From positions 682,001-746,000 of the forward strand of contig JAIXMN010000020.1 of the NCBI GenBank assembly GCA_025716815.1: a stretch of DNA of 64,000 bases, read 5' to 3'. Source of the DNA: Dichotomocladium elegans (lineage: Eukaryota > Mucoromycota > Mucoromycetes > Mucorales > Lichtheimiaceae). The notes below the pieces were generated by a model, which was not told the origin of the DNA, made no database searches, and worked only from the letters and a program-made list of their open reading frames with translations. The translations under genes and the position numbers were made by a program. Within the stretch, counting starts at the first letter, position 1, and every line of letters starts with the position of its first letter. Positions 11,671-21,479 of the stretch are shown here, piece by piece.

Positions 11671-13001
11671 ATGGGTGCAGTACCGAAATTAGAGACGATT
11701 GAAATCACACTCTTCCCCTCTGGTGTAGCAGAGATTGCCCTCAACCGTCCCAAGCGCTATAATGCCTTATCCCCCCAATCATATCGGGTATTTTGAATTC
11801 TACCAAAACTTCTCCTGCTTCGCTGACATGAGAAAACCCTGTTCAGGATTGGCTCACTGCCTTCCAATGGGCGGCACAATCGGAAGACGTCAAGGTGGTT
11901 TTGCTCACCGGCCGCGGCAAGTACTATTGTTCTGGCCAGGAATTGGGGATTCCCGACTTCTCCGATCCCAACCTCCCAGAAGAAATGGAGCGACGCCGAA
12001 AGACGACCCAGTATGTCGAAATGTAGGGGGTAGACGCATGTAGAGGAGAGCTCATTGATTTTGCATATTGCAAGTGATGTTGTCCAAGAGATGATCCGTT
12101 TTCCCAAACTGATCATTGCAGGTGTCAATGGTAAAGCGACAGAATATGTTCAGTGGAGGGTAGGGAAAAGAGGGCGAGAGAGGTAGGGAGTGCGGGCAAG
12201 TGAAGAGATGAATAATAATGGATTTCCTGGATGGGTACTCAACTTATCAGGGCCTGCAATTGGTTTTGGCGCGACGACCCTTGGACTCTGCGATGTGGTC
12301 TACTCCGTTCCCGAGGCCACGTTTACTACCCCCTTCATGAAACTTGGTAAATAGAATGTGTAAAAAAGAGGACAAATCTTGAAGCACCACTGTTTTATTC
12401 ACACTTTTGTGGGTGGGACCGAATACAACAGGTTTCTGTGCGGAAGGCTGCTCTTCGGTGCTCTTCCCTAGGTAAGGTATACAGGCGTCTTAGGAAAAAG
12501 GTTCATCCCCCTTTTTGACCGTCAGCCATATAGAATCATGGGGAACTCCCGTGCCAATGAAATGCTAGTAGGTATTAGCGGCTCGCATGCACAAAAAAGT
12601 TTAACTTCTCTACCCCACCCTACCCCTTAGCTTCTTGGGAGAACGTTTTCTGCCCAGGAAATGGAGCAGATTGGCTTCATTTCAAGAACATTTCCCAAGG
12701 AGAATTTCCGCGAGCAGATGCTTACCATCGCGGAGGAGGGAGCCAAGTTTTCTCTGGAGGCGATGAAGGTCACCAAGGACCTCATCCATGGCTACGAGCG
12801 TAAATTTCTGGAGAAAGTCAATGACATCGAGATGGAGCGCTTAGGAGAGCGAATGGCAAGCCCTGACTCCCTCCAAAGCATCCTGCGCTTCGTTGGTGAG
12901 TGTTGATCTGCGTTCATGTCAGTTGTCTTGAGTTTTAAACTCCTTTCTTTTTTTTTCCATTATCGGCAGAGGAATCCAAGCGCAAAAAAGCAAAATTGTA
13001 A
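11671..13001 (+). CDS. ECI1: Peroxisomal delta3,delta2-enoyl-CoA isomerase / enoyl-CoA hydratase family
   Basis: Crotonase-fold enzyme of beta-oxidation that shifts double bonds of unsaturated enoyl-CoA. Landmarks: GVAEIALNRPKRYNALSPQ at the N-terminus, VVLLTGRGKYYCSGQELG (oxyanion hole region), LIIAGVNGPAIGFGATTLGL, and VVYSVPEATFTTPFMKLG. Eight exons (11671-11787, 11847-12022, 12075-12130, 12251-12346, 12432-12471, 12534-12567, 12631-12895, 12970-13001) join in phase to 271 aa. The last exon supplies EESKRKKAKL, ending in the peroxisomal PTS1 tripeptide AKL. If the last intron is not removed the protein ends FVGEC and loses the signal. The isomerase-versus-hydratase choice rests on overall similarity and the C-terminal PTS1, so a close paralogue is possible. 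Confidence 0.87.
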
Positions 13002-13447
13002 CTCGGCTCACAAGGGTGGTGGTGACACAGCGATTTTCCATAAGTCGTATGACATCCTCGATGTGCAGCCCATTTTTGCTGGTATCCGTTGCTTCCTTGC
13101 GGACAAAAATAAAGTGATCATGTTTTGAAAACATGCAAAAGTATAAAACAAATCGCAGGGTATAAGTACCCGTTGGAAACAGAACCTTACCGATCGTTGT
13201 GATGTAGCACGGTTCGCGTGTCGCGATGACTGTGTAACAATTTCGGTGCAGGATATTTGAGGTATTGGCCAATCCGCGGCGTTGGTTTCGAGCTGTTAAT
13301 AGAATAATTTTGTTTATCGAAATAAAAAGAAGCAGAGGACGATGGAATACGATCCATCAGGGGCGAGAATAAAAAAAGAAAAAAAAAGGATTTCGTGGCC
13401 CCTCTCCGCTTCTTCTTCCTCTTCCTTTCTCTTTCGAACTTTTCCCA

Positions 13448-14239
13448 ATGAAGCCTGCCCTCATCCCCACCGTCGCTGCTGCTGCTTTGACACTTGGTCA
13501 GATCGTCTCTGCCCAGACACCCACCAGCTCGTGCGCCGACCAGCCCGTGTAGGTTTTTGTTCATCTTGCTACTGCGTCCCGTCAAATGATCATAGACTCA
13601 TCCCGCGCATATTTCTTTTCCTTTGATAGCTTCGATCAGTGCAAGGCCAACCAGGACACCTATCTGAAGACTTGCTCCCAGCAAGGTAAGCTCGACGCAT
13701 ATCCTTTTCTTTTTCCCATACACTCATTATCTTTTTGGTCTCCGCTCCTTTCTTTCTTTCGTTCATATACTATAGATTATGCATGTCTCTGCAGAGTATG
13801 TTGAGAACCTCTTCACCAACTCGTTGGACTACTGTAGATATACTGATCTCTTGTTGATCCTGTAGTGGCAAACTGTCAAGGTGTCTTGCTGGAATAGTTG
13901 CCCCAACGACCCTGAGAGAAGTACCCAGGAAAGCCTTGCAATCGTCTACTGCTCGCAACCCGGTGCCAATGTGTAAGTTACATGTGTCCATGTGTAACCT
14001 GTCGCACGTTCTCATTTTTTTTTATTGACTCATGAACTCCATTTATTTCCTATAGGACCTCCGTATGGAGCAGTCCTGCTGCTGCCCCGACCTCGGCCAC
14101 CAGCACTTCTGCTGGCTCCGCAAGCGGCACCGCTGCCGCCTCCACCACTCCAAAAGCTGGTGCTGCTAATACCCTCAATGCCAAATCAGCCCTTGCGTTT
14201 ACCTCCATTATGGCCATGGCATTCTACTTGTTCCAATAA
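13448..14239 (+). CDS. Small Cys-rich secreted protein with GPI-anchor type C-terminus
   Basis: Five exons (13448-13548, 13630-13685, 13776-13795, 13866-13972, 14056-14239) join in phase to 155 aa. The N-terminus is a signal peptide (MKPALIPTVAAAALTLGQIV then SAQ). The core has the Cys pattern CADQPVFDQCKANQD..., DYACLCRWQTVKVSCWNSCP and NDP, as in small fungal surface proteins where C-x-C and W/N-C-P motifs recur. A Ser/Thr/Ala/Gly-rich spacer follows and the chain ends in a hydrophobic stretch (SALAFTSIMAMAFYLFQ) without a charged tail, as expected for GPI attachment. One exon is only 20 nt. No enzyme function is evident; it is likely a cell-wall or surface protein. Confidence 0.82.
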
Positions 14240-14572
14240 TCTTAGGAGTATTATCTCTTTTACTCAACCTTCCTAATATGTACTGACTACTTTCTCCCTT
14301 TACCCGTTTTCTCCTTCCTTCTTATTTCTCCCTCCCATGTTTACACAGACAATTATTATCAATAATTAGTGGGGGTGGGTATCCAAGTAATTTTCCATTT
14401 TATTTTATCGGTGTTTTCGGTAGCTAGGAAGGGAATGGTATTAAATACACAGTCAGAGAAGGAAAAGGAGTGTGCCAAGCAGGACATTGTCAGGGGAGGG
14501 GTATAAGCGGGGAAATGGGGAGGGTGGTGTGTGGGTTGATGGGGGCCGAGGGGGGGAAGGGAGAATATGTAT

Positions 14573-15760
14573 TTAGACGCGGAGCTTCTTCTTCATACCA
14601 CGCCAGAAGGTAGCACCGTCCTTCAGGCTGGTGCTGTCGCGCCGATGTATGGATGCGTTGTCGGTCACCGATTTCGGCGGTTCCCATATCCGCAAGTGGT
14701 CAATCTCCCGGGATACTGAGAGCCGAGCGTCAAGCTGGTGGGTAAATTCCAGAATTCCCGCATCATCATTATTGCCGGATGGTGATGATGATGGTGCTGT
14801 CGAAGGCATCTGCGATCTCTGATCCTCTTCTTGTTCTTTTGCTGCTGGCAGCACATGGCGAGATTCCTCCACTGTTCCCAAGGGGTCGCCAGGTTGCGCC
14901 GACGGCGGCGACGGTATCGGGTTTTGGGCCGCTGCATCTTCCAGCTGTGACACCTTGGCCCGCAGTGTAGTGCAAACTCCCTCTAACTCCTTTCTGGTCT
15001 TGCTGTGCTGCTCTCGTTCCAATTCAAGCTCGATCTTGGTCTTGGCAAGTTGAGCCTCGAGCTCAGCGATGCGTGCCTCCAACAATGCTTGTTGTTTCTG
15101 ATGGTGCTGCTCTTTCAGATCTCGCAGCTTTTGTTCCTCGTCTTCTTGCTCCTCGTCTTCTTTTGCTCCCTCCTCCTCCTCTTCATGCTTCTTGTGATGA
15201 CCGCGGCTAGACATCAAGGACATTTCGGAATGAAAACTCGACTGTTTGCGGATATGGTCTTGGTGGAAACTAGGCTGTTTGCGGACGTTCGGGTCATGTG
15301 CAGGAAGACTGGGCTGTCTGTTACTCATTATCGGTAATGGTTCCTCAACAATGAAGGACCGTTGCTTGCGCAAGTCGTATGCATGGAAGCTCGGTTGTTT
15401 CTGTATCGTTGCTGTGCTTTGCATTGCTGTCGTCGTCTGGGTGGCGCTTGCAGGAATAGGCGTGATCGGCATCGGCTCTTCCACCAATGTCCGTCCCCTG
15501 AAAGGCCCAAGAGCAACGCTGCTGCTGCCGTCGTCGGTATATACACTGCTCCGCCGAGAATGCCAAGTCTCGGAAGGAACGGGCGAATAGCAGCGCGAAA
15601 CCGTCGAGGCCGTAGGAGATGGGGTGATGGTCGGTGGCGGCGTCTCTTGGAAAGTTTTCGTCACAACCTTAAGGGTCTTGAGCCGCTGAAGCTCCTTGTC
15701 TACCATGCGTGGTTTAGGCTGTGACCTATTAGTGTTCCAGTGGGCTTCCGAGAAAGTCAT
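14573..15760 (-). CDS. Coiled-coil protein of unknown function
   Basis: A single open frame of 395 aa from the ATG at 15760. The upstream part of the same frame is hydrophobic and looks like leader/intron sequence, so this ATG is preferred; an upstream spliced exon cannot be excluded. The N-terminal half is Pro/Ser/Thr rich with repeated Lys/Gln/Pro/Ser/Phe-type segments (RKQPSFHQDHIRKQSSFHSE). An acidic Glu-rich patch leads into a long heptad-like coiled coil (LLEARIAELEAQLAKTKIEL and following), about residues 200-285. The tail is basic, ending MKKKLRV. I do not recognise the family; scaffold or cytoskeletal adaptor is only a guess. Confidence 0.65.
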   Translation of the reverse strand: MTFSEAHWNTNRSQPKPRMVDKELQRLKTLKVVTKTFQETPPPTITPSPTASTVSRCYSPVPSETWHSRRSSVYTDDGSSSVALGPFRGRTLVEEPMPITPIPASATQTTTAMQSTATIQKQPSFHAYDLRKQRSFIVEEPLPIMSNRQPSLPAHDPNVRKQPSFHQDHIRKQSSFHSEMSLMSSRGHHKKHEEEEEGAKEDEEQEDEEQKLRDLKEQHHQKQQALLEARIAELEAQLAKTKIELELEREQHSKTRKELEGVCTTLRAKVSQLEDAAAQNPIPSPPSAQPGDPLGTVEESRHVLPAAKEQEEDQRSQMPSTAPSSSPSGNNDDAGILEFTHQLDARLSVSREIDHLRIWEPPKSVTDNASIHRRDSTSLKDGATFWRGMKKKLRV

Positions 15761-16706
15761 TGAGTATGAGGATGTGGAAAAAAAAGAAAAAGAAAAGAAA
15801 AGATGAGCGAGGCGAAAAAAAAACAAAAAACAAAAGAGGACAACCTGTCGTACCTTCGTCGAACCATAATTTTTTATATTAGCTTTTCGGAGTGCCTTGC
15901 TTAGTACACACAAATATACACGCATATATATCCACACATACACGCACATTTGTTTCTTGCTCCCCTCCTTGCTTCTCCTGGTTCTTGGTTATTATAAACG
16001 GAGTATATTCGTAATGAGCAGTTGGTTGGTGAGTTAATGTGCCACTAATATATACGTCTGCACGATCGGAGCGAGACGCTCCACGTTCGGGTTATGTTCT
16101 TTTTTGGTGAGTAGACAGCATCCTATGTAACAATGTAGCAACAGTAGCAAAGATCGTAGGGAGTTAAGGGACGTATTGCAGCTAATCGAGCCACCTGTTT
16201 GTCACAAAATCTACATCATTACATACGTCAAAAAAAGGTGGCGCCCTTTTTTTTTTATTTCCTATTCTTACACCAGCTGGAAAATGAATCGTACCAGATG
16301 GATCTGCGGAATACCCTGATAATAGCACAACCTCGAGGTGCCACAAAAAGAAATGTGCTTCACGTTGCCCGAAGCGGCTCCAATGCGTATCTGTAGAATT
16401 TGCATGATACAAAATCTTGGTGTGTCGCTTATATATCTTTTTCTTTCAACTTTCTGTCTTTTTTTTTCACGTCAACAATCATTTATTCAACTTGTAAATG
16501 CCTCCCCTTTCTCTCTGTACCTACTCCCCGTTTCATTCAGATCTGACAAGGAGATGGCCAAGGAGCCACGCACAACACACACACATATCAATCCGTTAAA
16601 GCATATAAATGAAAACATAAAACAAAAACTCCTTGAAAGTTTTTTTCTTTTAATAGGCGGGAAGGGGGTCTGTGTGGGAAGCGAAAAAGAAAAAAACAGC
16701 AAAGAT
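15761..16706. other. Intergenic region between coiled-coil gene and RPL10
   Basis: About 950 bp with A-rich and T-rich tracts (upstream leader of the coiled-coil gene) and the 3' region of RPL10. No supported gene. Confidence 0.45.
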
Positions 16707-17433
16707 TTAGGCTCTGCTGGCAGCCTTGAAGTAGTTGTTAAGTTCGCCCTTGTTGGGGAGGAATTTAACGTAGCAACCGTCGGGCTGAAGTCTACCCTCG
16801 GCACGGGCCTTGACGTAGTCCTCGCGCGAGAGAGGAGTGAAACCCCACTTCTTGGAGACAATGATCTTCTGCTGACCAGGGAACTTGTACTTGCAGCGTC
16901 TCAAGGCCTCAATGGCAATGGCCTTGTTGGCATCCTTGGTGCGGACCGAGAAGATGACTTGGCCAATGTTGACACGAGCAACAAGACCTACGAGAGTTAT
17001 GCGGTTAAAAAAAACCGTGCTGCGATGATCCTCTTTCAATCAAGGTAACAAAACACAACGTACCCTGGGGCTTGCCGAAAGCGCCACGCATACCGGTCTG
17101 AAGTCGATCAGCACCGGCGCACGAAAGCATCTTGTTGATACGGATGACGTGGAAGGGATGGACACGGATACGCATGTGGAAGGCGTCCTTACCGGCGGTC
17201 TTGACAAAGTACTTGTTGCAGCAAATACGGCCAGCTTCTAAGGCTTCGGCGGAAAGCTGTTCGTATTCGTTCGAGACCAAGTGGACGCATAGTGGGAAGT
17301 CATCGACGTGCGCCTTCTTGCGGCCCAAATCGAAAATTCTGACCTTGGCATCAGGGACACCACGGCAATATCTGCTCTTGGGATAGGGCTTGTTCTTGCA
17401 GTATCTGTAGCAGCGAGCAGGACGGCGACCCAT
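16707..17433 (-). CDS. RPL10: 60S ribosomal protein L10 (uL16)
   Basis: Component of the 60S ribosomal subunit near the peptidyl-transferase centre. The start [20 protein letters not shown] and the run through [59 protein letters not shown] and [20 protein letters not shown] are hallmark uL16 sequence. Two exons, 17433-17064 and 16987-16707, give 216 aa, close to the usual 215-221. A TATA box lies about 90 bp upstream. Nothing unusual. Confidence 0.98.
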
Positions 17434-17516
17434 TTTTTAAACTATGCGAATGAGACAAAGGAAAGGAAGAAGAAAAAAGGAAATAAGAAAACAGCGCGCG
17501 AGAGCCCAACCGAAGC

Positions 17517-17529
17517 GATATATATATAG
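17517..17529 (-). promoter_or_regulatory. TATA box of RPL10
   Basis: An alternating T/A tract, TATATATATAG, sits about 85-95 bp upstream of the RPL10 start, a normal spacing for a strongly expressed ribosomal-protein gene. Position-based inference. Confidence 0.4.
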
Positions 17530-17633
17530 TGATTGTCCGGGGAGCGAATGCGAAACCGAATGAATGGGTTGGGGCAACCTCCTGCTGACTAATCAAGCGA
17601 CTTCCAGCTGAATCGATGAACGAAATCGCCTAG

Positions 17634-17661
17634 TCATCCATCCATCCATCCATCCATCCAT
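17634..17661. repeat. (ATCC)n microsatellite
   Basis: About seven tandem copies of ATCC/CATC in the upstream region of RPL10. It is a simple repeat with no coding role visible. Confidence 0.9.
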
Positions 17662-18110
17662 TCCCATTTCCAGTTTCGTATTCGCCCTACGGCCATCTAT
17701 ATCCGGCTCTTCGATCGGCAATCCTTCCATACAATTAGAGAACTTACACAATGAGTAAGTGGTGATGGAGGAGGGGAAGGGCTAACGGTGCCTACGGCAA
17801 TAAAAGGAAACCTTCGTTGAAGCTCCGCTGATTGATCCACTTGAATAGCATGGTTCTGTTTGCTGCGGCAATCATGCAGAACGTGTGAGTGTGTGTTGAG
17901 CGCTAAACTAAAAATAGCGGATTGCTAGGATGATGGATTAGTAATCCTTTTCCTTGTCGCAAAGTCATCACGCCGTAGCACATGCGAAAGGACCGTGTCG
18001 TCTGAAACTATAGTGAAGCGGCGCACACCTAGCATGTACCATCAGTGTTTGGGACGCCTCTGTACGTACAGTACAGTGGTATCCTGGGAGGACTTTTTGG
18101 TTTATTTCAT
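17662..18110. other. Intergenic region
   Basis: About 450 bp with only short unspliced fragments, including an ATG near 17751 directly followed by GTAAGT. No supported coding sequence. Confidence 0.35.
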
Positions 18111-18938
18111 TCACTCGATGAACTTATTGTTATTCTTATGCCAGCCTTCGATGGACACATCGGGATATTCCTTGAATGCGTGGTTATTATCAGGTGCAGG
18201 AGCGTGGACCCAGCTCGCTACAGACTCGTCATTAAGCATGATGTGATATATGTCCTTTGGATTCACTCGAGGCAAGGGAGTGTCGATGGCACTTGCGAGT
18301 GGATACACATTTTCGGGCCATTCGTCGGACCAAGCATAAAGGTGGGATCCTAAAACGTACCTCCAGTAAGCAAAGAATGGCGAAGGATTCGGGGGGTTGG
18401 GGTCTTGGCTTTCTTACCACAATCACCGCAAAAATAGCGTATGTTACCACTTTTCAAAATGTTTTTTAAGTTTACGTTTTCATAGATATCTTTTTTGTTT
18501 ATCGCTTGGACCCGAACATACCATAGTTCACCGGTTGCCTTGTCCCGAATGGCACGATACTCACTGCATTTGGCCTTAGCGGGGGCTTTCGAATCCATGA
18601 ACCAAGTAAGGTCTTACATACCGTAGATTTGATTTCCCCTGTAGGATTTTAAACGTATCCATCACACCCATGACGTTAATTGCGTATCCGCCGCCACCGT
18701 CCGTCTTGCGGCAAATTGAACTATCCCAAGTATTAATTCATCGTTTGAATATAATTGCGAAAAGTCTATAACTTAGGTTTACCAATAGCATCGCATGAAC
18801 TATTAGAGAAAGCGACAAGATAGGCAGTGTTCAGTTGTTATGACAAGTGTCTGGAAGATAGAGACTTACGGGGCAAGGTGTATGCGACATGACGGAAAAT
18901 TTAACTTTCCCACAATGGCAGGATCCTACAAGTTCCAT
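18111..18938 (-). CDS. GFA / Mss4-like zinc protein (formaldehyde-activating enzyme family)
   Basis: Five exons (18938-18870, 18799-18783, 18720-18622, 18563-18418, 18349-18111) join in phase to 189 aa. Zinc ligands of the GFA/CENP-V fold are visible: CHCGKVKF near the N-terminus, RCYCSICRKTDGG around residue 25-40, and RYFCGDCGSHLYAWSDEWPE in the middle, followed by YPLASAIDTPLP, a recurrent segment of the family. The founder enzyme condenses glutathione with formaldehyde, but many fungal members have unknown substrates. The 17-nt exon carries one Cys of the CxxC pair. Family assignment is strong; substrate unknown. Confidence 0.87.
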
Positions 18939-19894
18939 GGTAGCTTTCAACAGAAAGAGAGAAAGGAAAGAGCAGCCAAAATGGTCGTGAACGGAGGGGG
19001 AATTTTTCTCTTAATTTGTTTGATCATTTATACCTCTTGACGACACGATGACGACCGGAAAATTGCTAAAAGAAAAAAGAAAAGCATAACTTAGTCACTT
19101 GCCATCACTATGTATCAGGAAGGCTAGCTACAAGCTGGGTGTCGTTACGCAGCGTCAAATTCATAACATTGAAAAAGAGAAGCTTCGCGAATCCATTATC
19201 CTCCTCCTCCTAAAGTATCAGATAACTCAACAGAATTGGGCCCTCAAGAAATCGATTACGTACAAATACAGCGTGTACATATTAACAGCTTCCCCTGTCT
19301 CGAAATGCACGGATACTTACGCGAACTATCGAACCTTGGATTGAGTGGGTGGAGTGAAGGTCCTGATTTTGGAAAAATGTATGCTCGTTTTCCCATCGCA
19401 TGGATCATAGAGGAGTCATAACAAACACGAAGCTACTGAGACACTACTGCAACAAATTTACGCGAGTTTTTACACTACATACATGTCTTCAAATTGGAAA
19501 TGGCAGGATCCAACAAATAGAAGTAGTTTAGTTACAAGACGCTATGGAATGAGAAACTAAATGTTAGAGGTCACTCTGCTTAAGCTATCCGATATTTTAC
19601 CTATTGATGTCATTCAACGTTTTGCATCCGGAGAACCAATTACATTTTGCTTCGCTTTCCTTGATAGACTAGAACTGCTCAATTGGATTGAATTTAGGCG
19701 AGTATGATGTTCAGTTTATCATACTGATGCCTTAGAGGCCGTACACATTTAAAAGAGAAACCAGGCCTTATGAATAGGTCCGTCATTCATTACGTCCAGT
19801 TTCAGTGTTTTGCATTACTATTTCACTTTTCGTGAATACTTTAAGCACCATCTGGGTATTTAAAGGCCCTCAAATCTCTTTAGCAACTGCTGTG

Positions 19895-20350
19895 TAGGTT
19901 TGCTCCATGGACTCTGGTGTTCCAGGCTCCTTAAAAATACTATCAGGGCCATTTTCGTACTGTAATATCATCGGTGGGTTAAGCGAATATGTATCTCCAA
20001 TTGCCGGAACTTCCGTATCTTTTCGCTTAGGAAATATGGATACAAACAAGCTCTAGGTTACCATCACAAAATAGACGACTTAGATATTCTATGAGGGAAT
20101 ATATGGAATGCGGACAGAGACAAGCCCAACCACGACCTGGTCAGCCATGTGGTCTTGCCAATATTGTGAGGTTCGATTGCCAGATCTGTGGCTTTTTGAT
20201 TGCAGAAATCGTTGATATGAAAGTGAGAGCGCTAAGGTCTTCCACAACCGCTCCCCAACTATCTTGCTGTATGTTATAGACGTAATGTTTCGCATTAAGG
20301 TCTAAAGAGCTCTTCTTTTTCAATAACCGCTTCAACAAAACTTTTTCCCC
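19895..20350 (-). CDS. Possible gene, unrecognised, structure uncertain
   Basis: Two coding-looking segments on the minus strand: one around 20338-20141 (LNAKHYVYNIQQDSWGAVVE region) and one around 20060-19895 (FPKRKDTEVPAIGDTYSLNP ... EPGTPESMEQTYTAVAKEI, then stop). They could be exons of a small gene, but no convincing splice pair joins them and I recognise no domain. The amino-acid composition looks like real protein rather than noise. The rest of 18939-20380 shows no supported gene. Confidence 0.25.
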
Positions 20351-20380
20351 TCCCCATTTTTTTTTCTTCTAAATACCCCC

Positions 20381-21307
20381 ATGGGACGCAGTGAAGGACG
20401 TCGTAATACCACCAAAGGCTCTCGACTCGAGCGTTTCCACGACGACAACAACAAGACCACAAAGTCTTTTTCAGGTGGACAGGCCTCGTCCTCCTTCTCT
20501 TGCTCGCTCAGCGATTCCGAGGCCAACGGGTCATCCATTCCCATGCCGGTTGCCATGTGGGATTTCAAGCATTGCGATCCGAAGCGGTGTTCGGGTGTGA
20601 AGCTCGCACGTACGGGTATGCTGAAGACGCTTAAGCTGACGCAGCGGTTCCGGGGAATCGTCGCCACTCCTGTGGGTGAGAAGGCCGTATCACCGGCTGA
20701 TCGCAAAATTGTGGAAATGTATGGTGCGGCAGTGGTGGATTGCTCCTGGGCGCGTGTCGATGAGGTGCCATTCAGCAAGATTAGGGGCCCAACCGATCGG
20801 CTATTGCCGTATCTGATTGCAACAAATCCTGTCAACTATGGTCGTCCATGGAAGCTTAACTGTGCCGAAGCCTTGGCAGCTATATTTCACATCACCGGAT
20901 TTCCCGAGCACGGCGAGGCGCTGATGGCCAAGTTCAAATGGGGCCACGCCTTTGCTGAGGTAAATAGCGAGCTCCTGAAAAGGTATGCGGCATGCAAGGA
21001 TTCGACAGAGGTGGTCAGCGTCCAGAAGGAGTATCTAGACGAATTAGCGGCCGAGGAGAAACACAGAAAAGAGGAGCTTGATGATCCGCTCATGTTTGAG
21101 AATACGAACCGAAGAATGAATGAGGATGTCGATGACTCTGAGGACGAAGATGATGACGATTCTGAAGAGGACGACGACGACGACGACAGCGAGCTTGTCC
21201 CGAACCACAATCGGTCCTACGATTTTCCATCAAGCGATGAAGATGAAGAAGATGACAACGAAGTACAAGTGATCCAAGATAAACTGGGAAATACTTATAT
21301 TCGCTAG
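20381..21307 (+). CDS. TSR3: 18S rRNA aminocarboxypropyltransferase Tsr3
   Basis: Ribosome-biogenesis enzyme that transfers the aminocarboxypropyl group of SAM to the hypermodified pseudouridine of 18S rRNA. A single exon of 308 aa has the Tsr3 core: VAMWDFKHCDPKRCSGVKLA, GIVATPVGEKAVSPADR, AAVVDCSWARVDEVPFSKIR, RLLPYLIATNPVNYGRPWKL and NCAEALAAIFHITGF. The C-terminus is a long Asp/Glu/Ser tail, common in nuclear ribosome-assembly factors. It is followed head-to-tail by the JIP5 gene, another ribosome factor. Confidence 0.97.
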   Translation: MGRSEGRRNTTKGSRLERFHDDNNKTTKSFSGGQASSSFSCSLSDSEANGSSIPMPVAMWDFKHCDPKRCSGVKLARTGMLKTLKLTQRFRGIVATPVGEKAVSPADRKIVEMYGAAVVDCSWARVDEVPFSKIRGPTDRLLPYLIATNPVNYGRPWKLNCAEALAAIFHITGFPEHGEALMAKFKWGHAFAEVNSELLKRYAACKDSTEVVSVQKEYLDELAAEEKHRKEELDDPLMFENTNRRMNEDVDDSEDEDDDDSEEDDDDDDSELVPNHNRSYDFPSSDEDEEDDNEVQVIQDKLGNTYIR

Positions 21308-21479
21308 AAAGAACAACCTTCCTTACATCTCCCACTCTCCTGTCTCTATAATTACTTAGCATTGTATCATAGCTTTTTTTTTTAATCCGCCTTTCTCTCT
21401 ATCCCTTTTCTCCGCATTAAGAAAAAGTTTATTACACCGTAAGTCCGACTTGCAATATTTTTCTCCTTCACGCCTTTTC

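Noticed and set aside
15005..15724. Plus-strand frames opposite the coiled-coil gene
   Set aside because: Antisense shadows of a long low-complexity gene, rich in Leu/Cys; no independent support.
17862..17900. Short methionine-start segment upstream of GFA gene
   Set aside because: No consistent splicing into a longer frame; random ATG/GTAAGT context.
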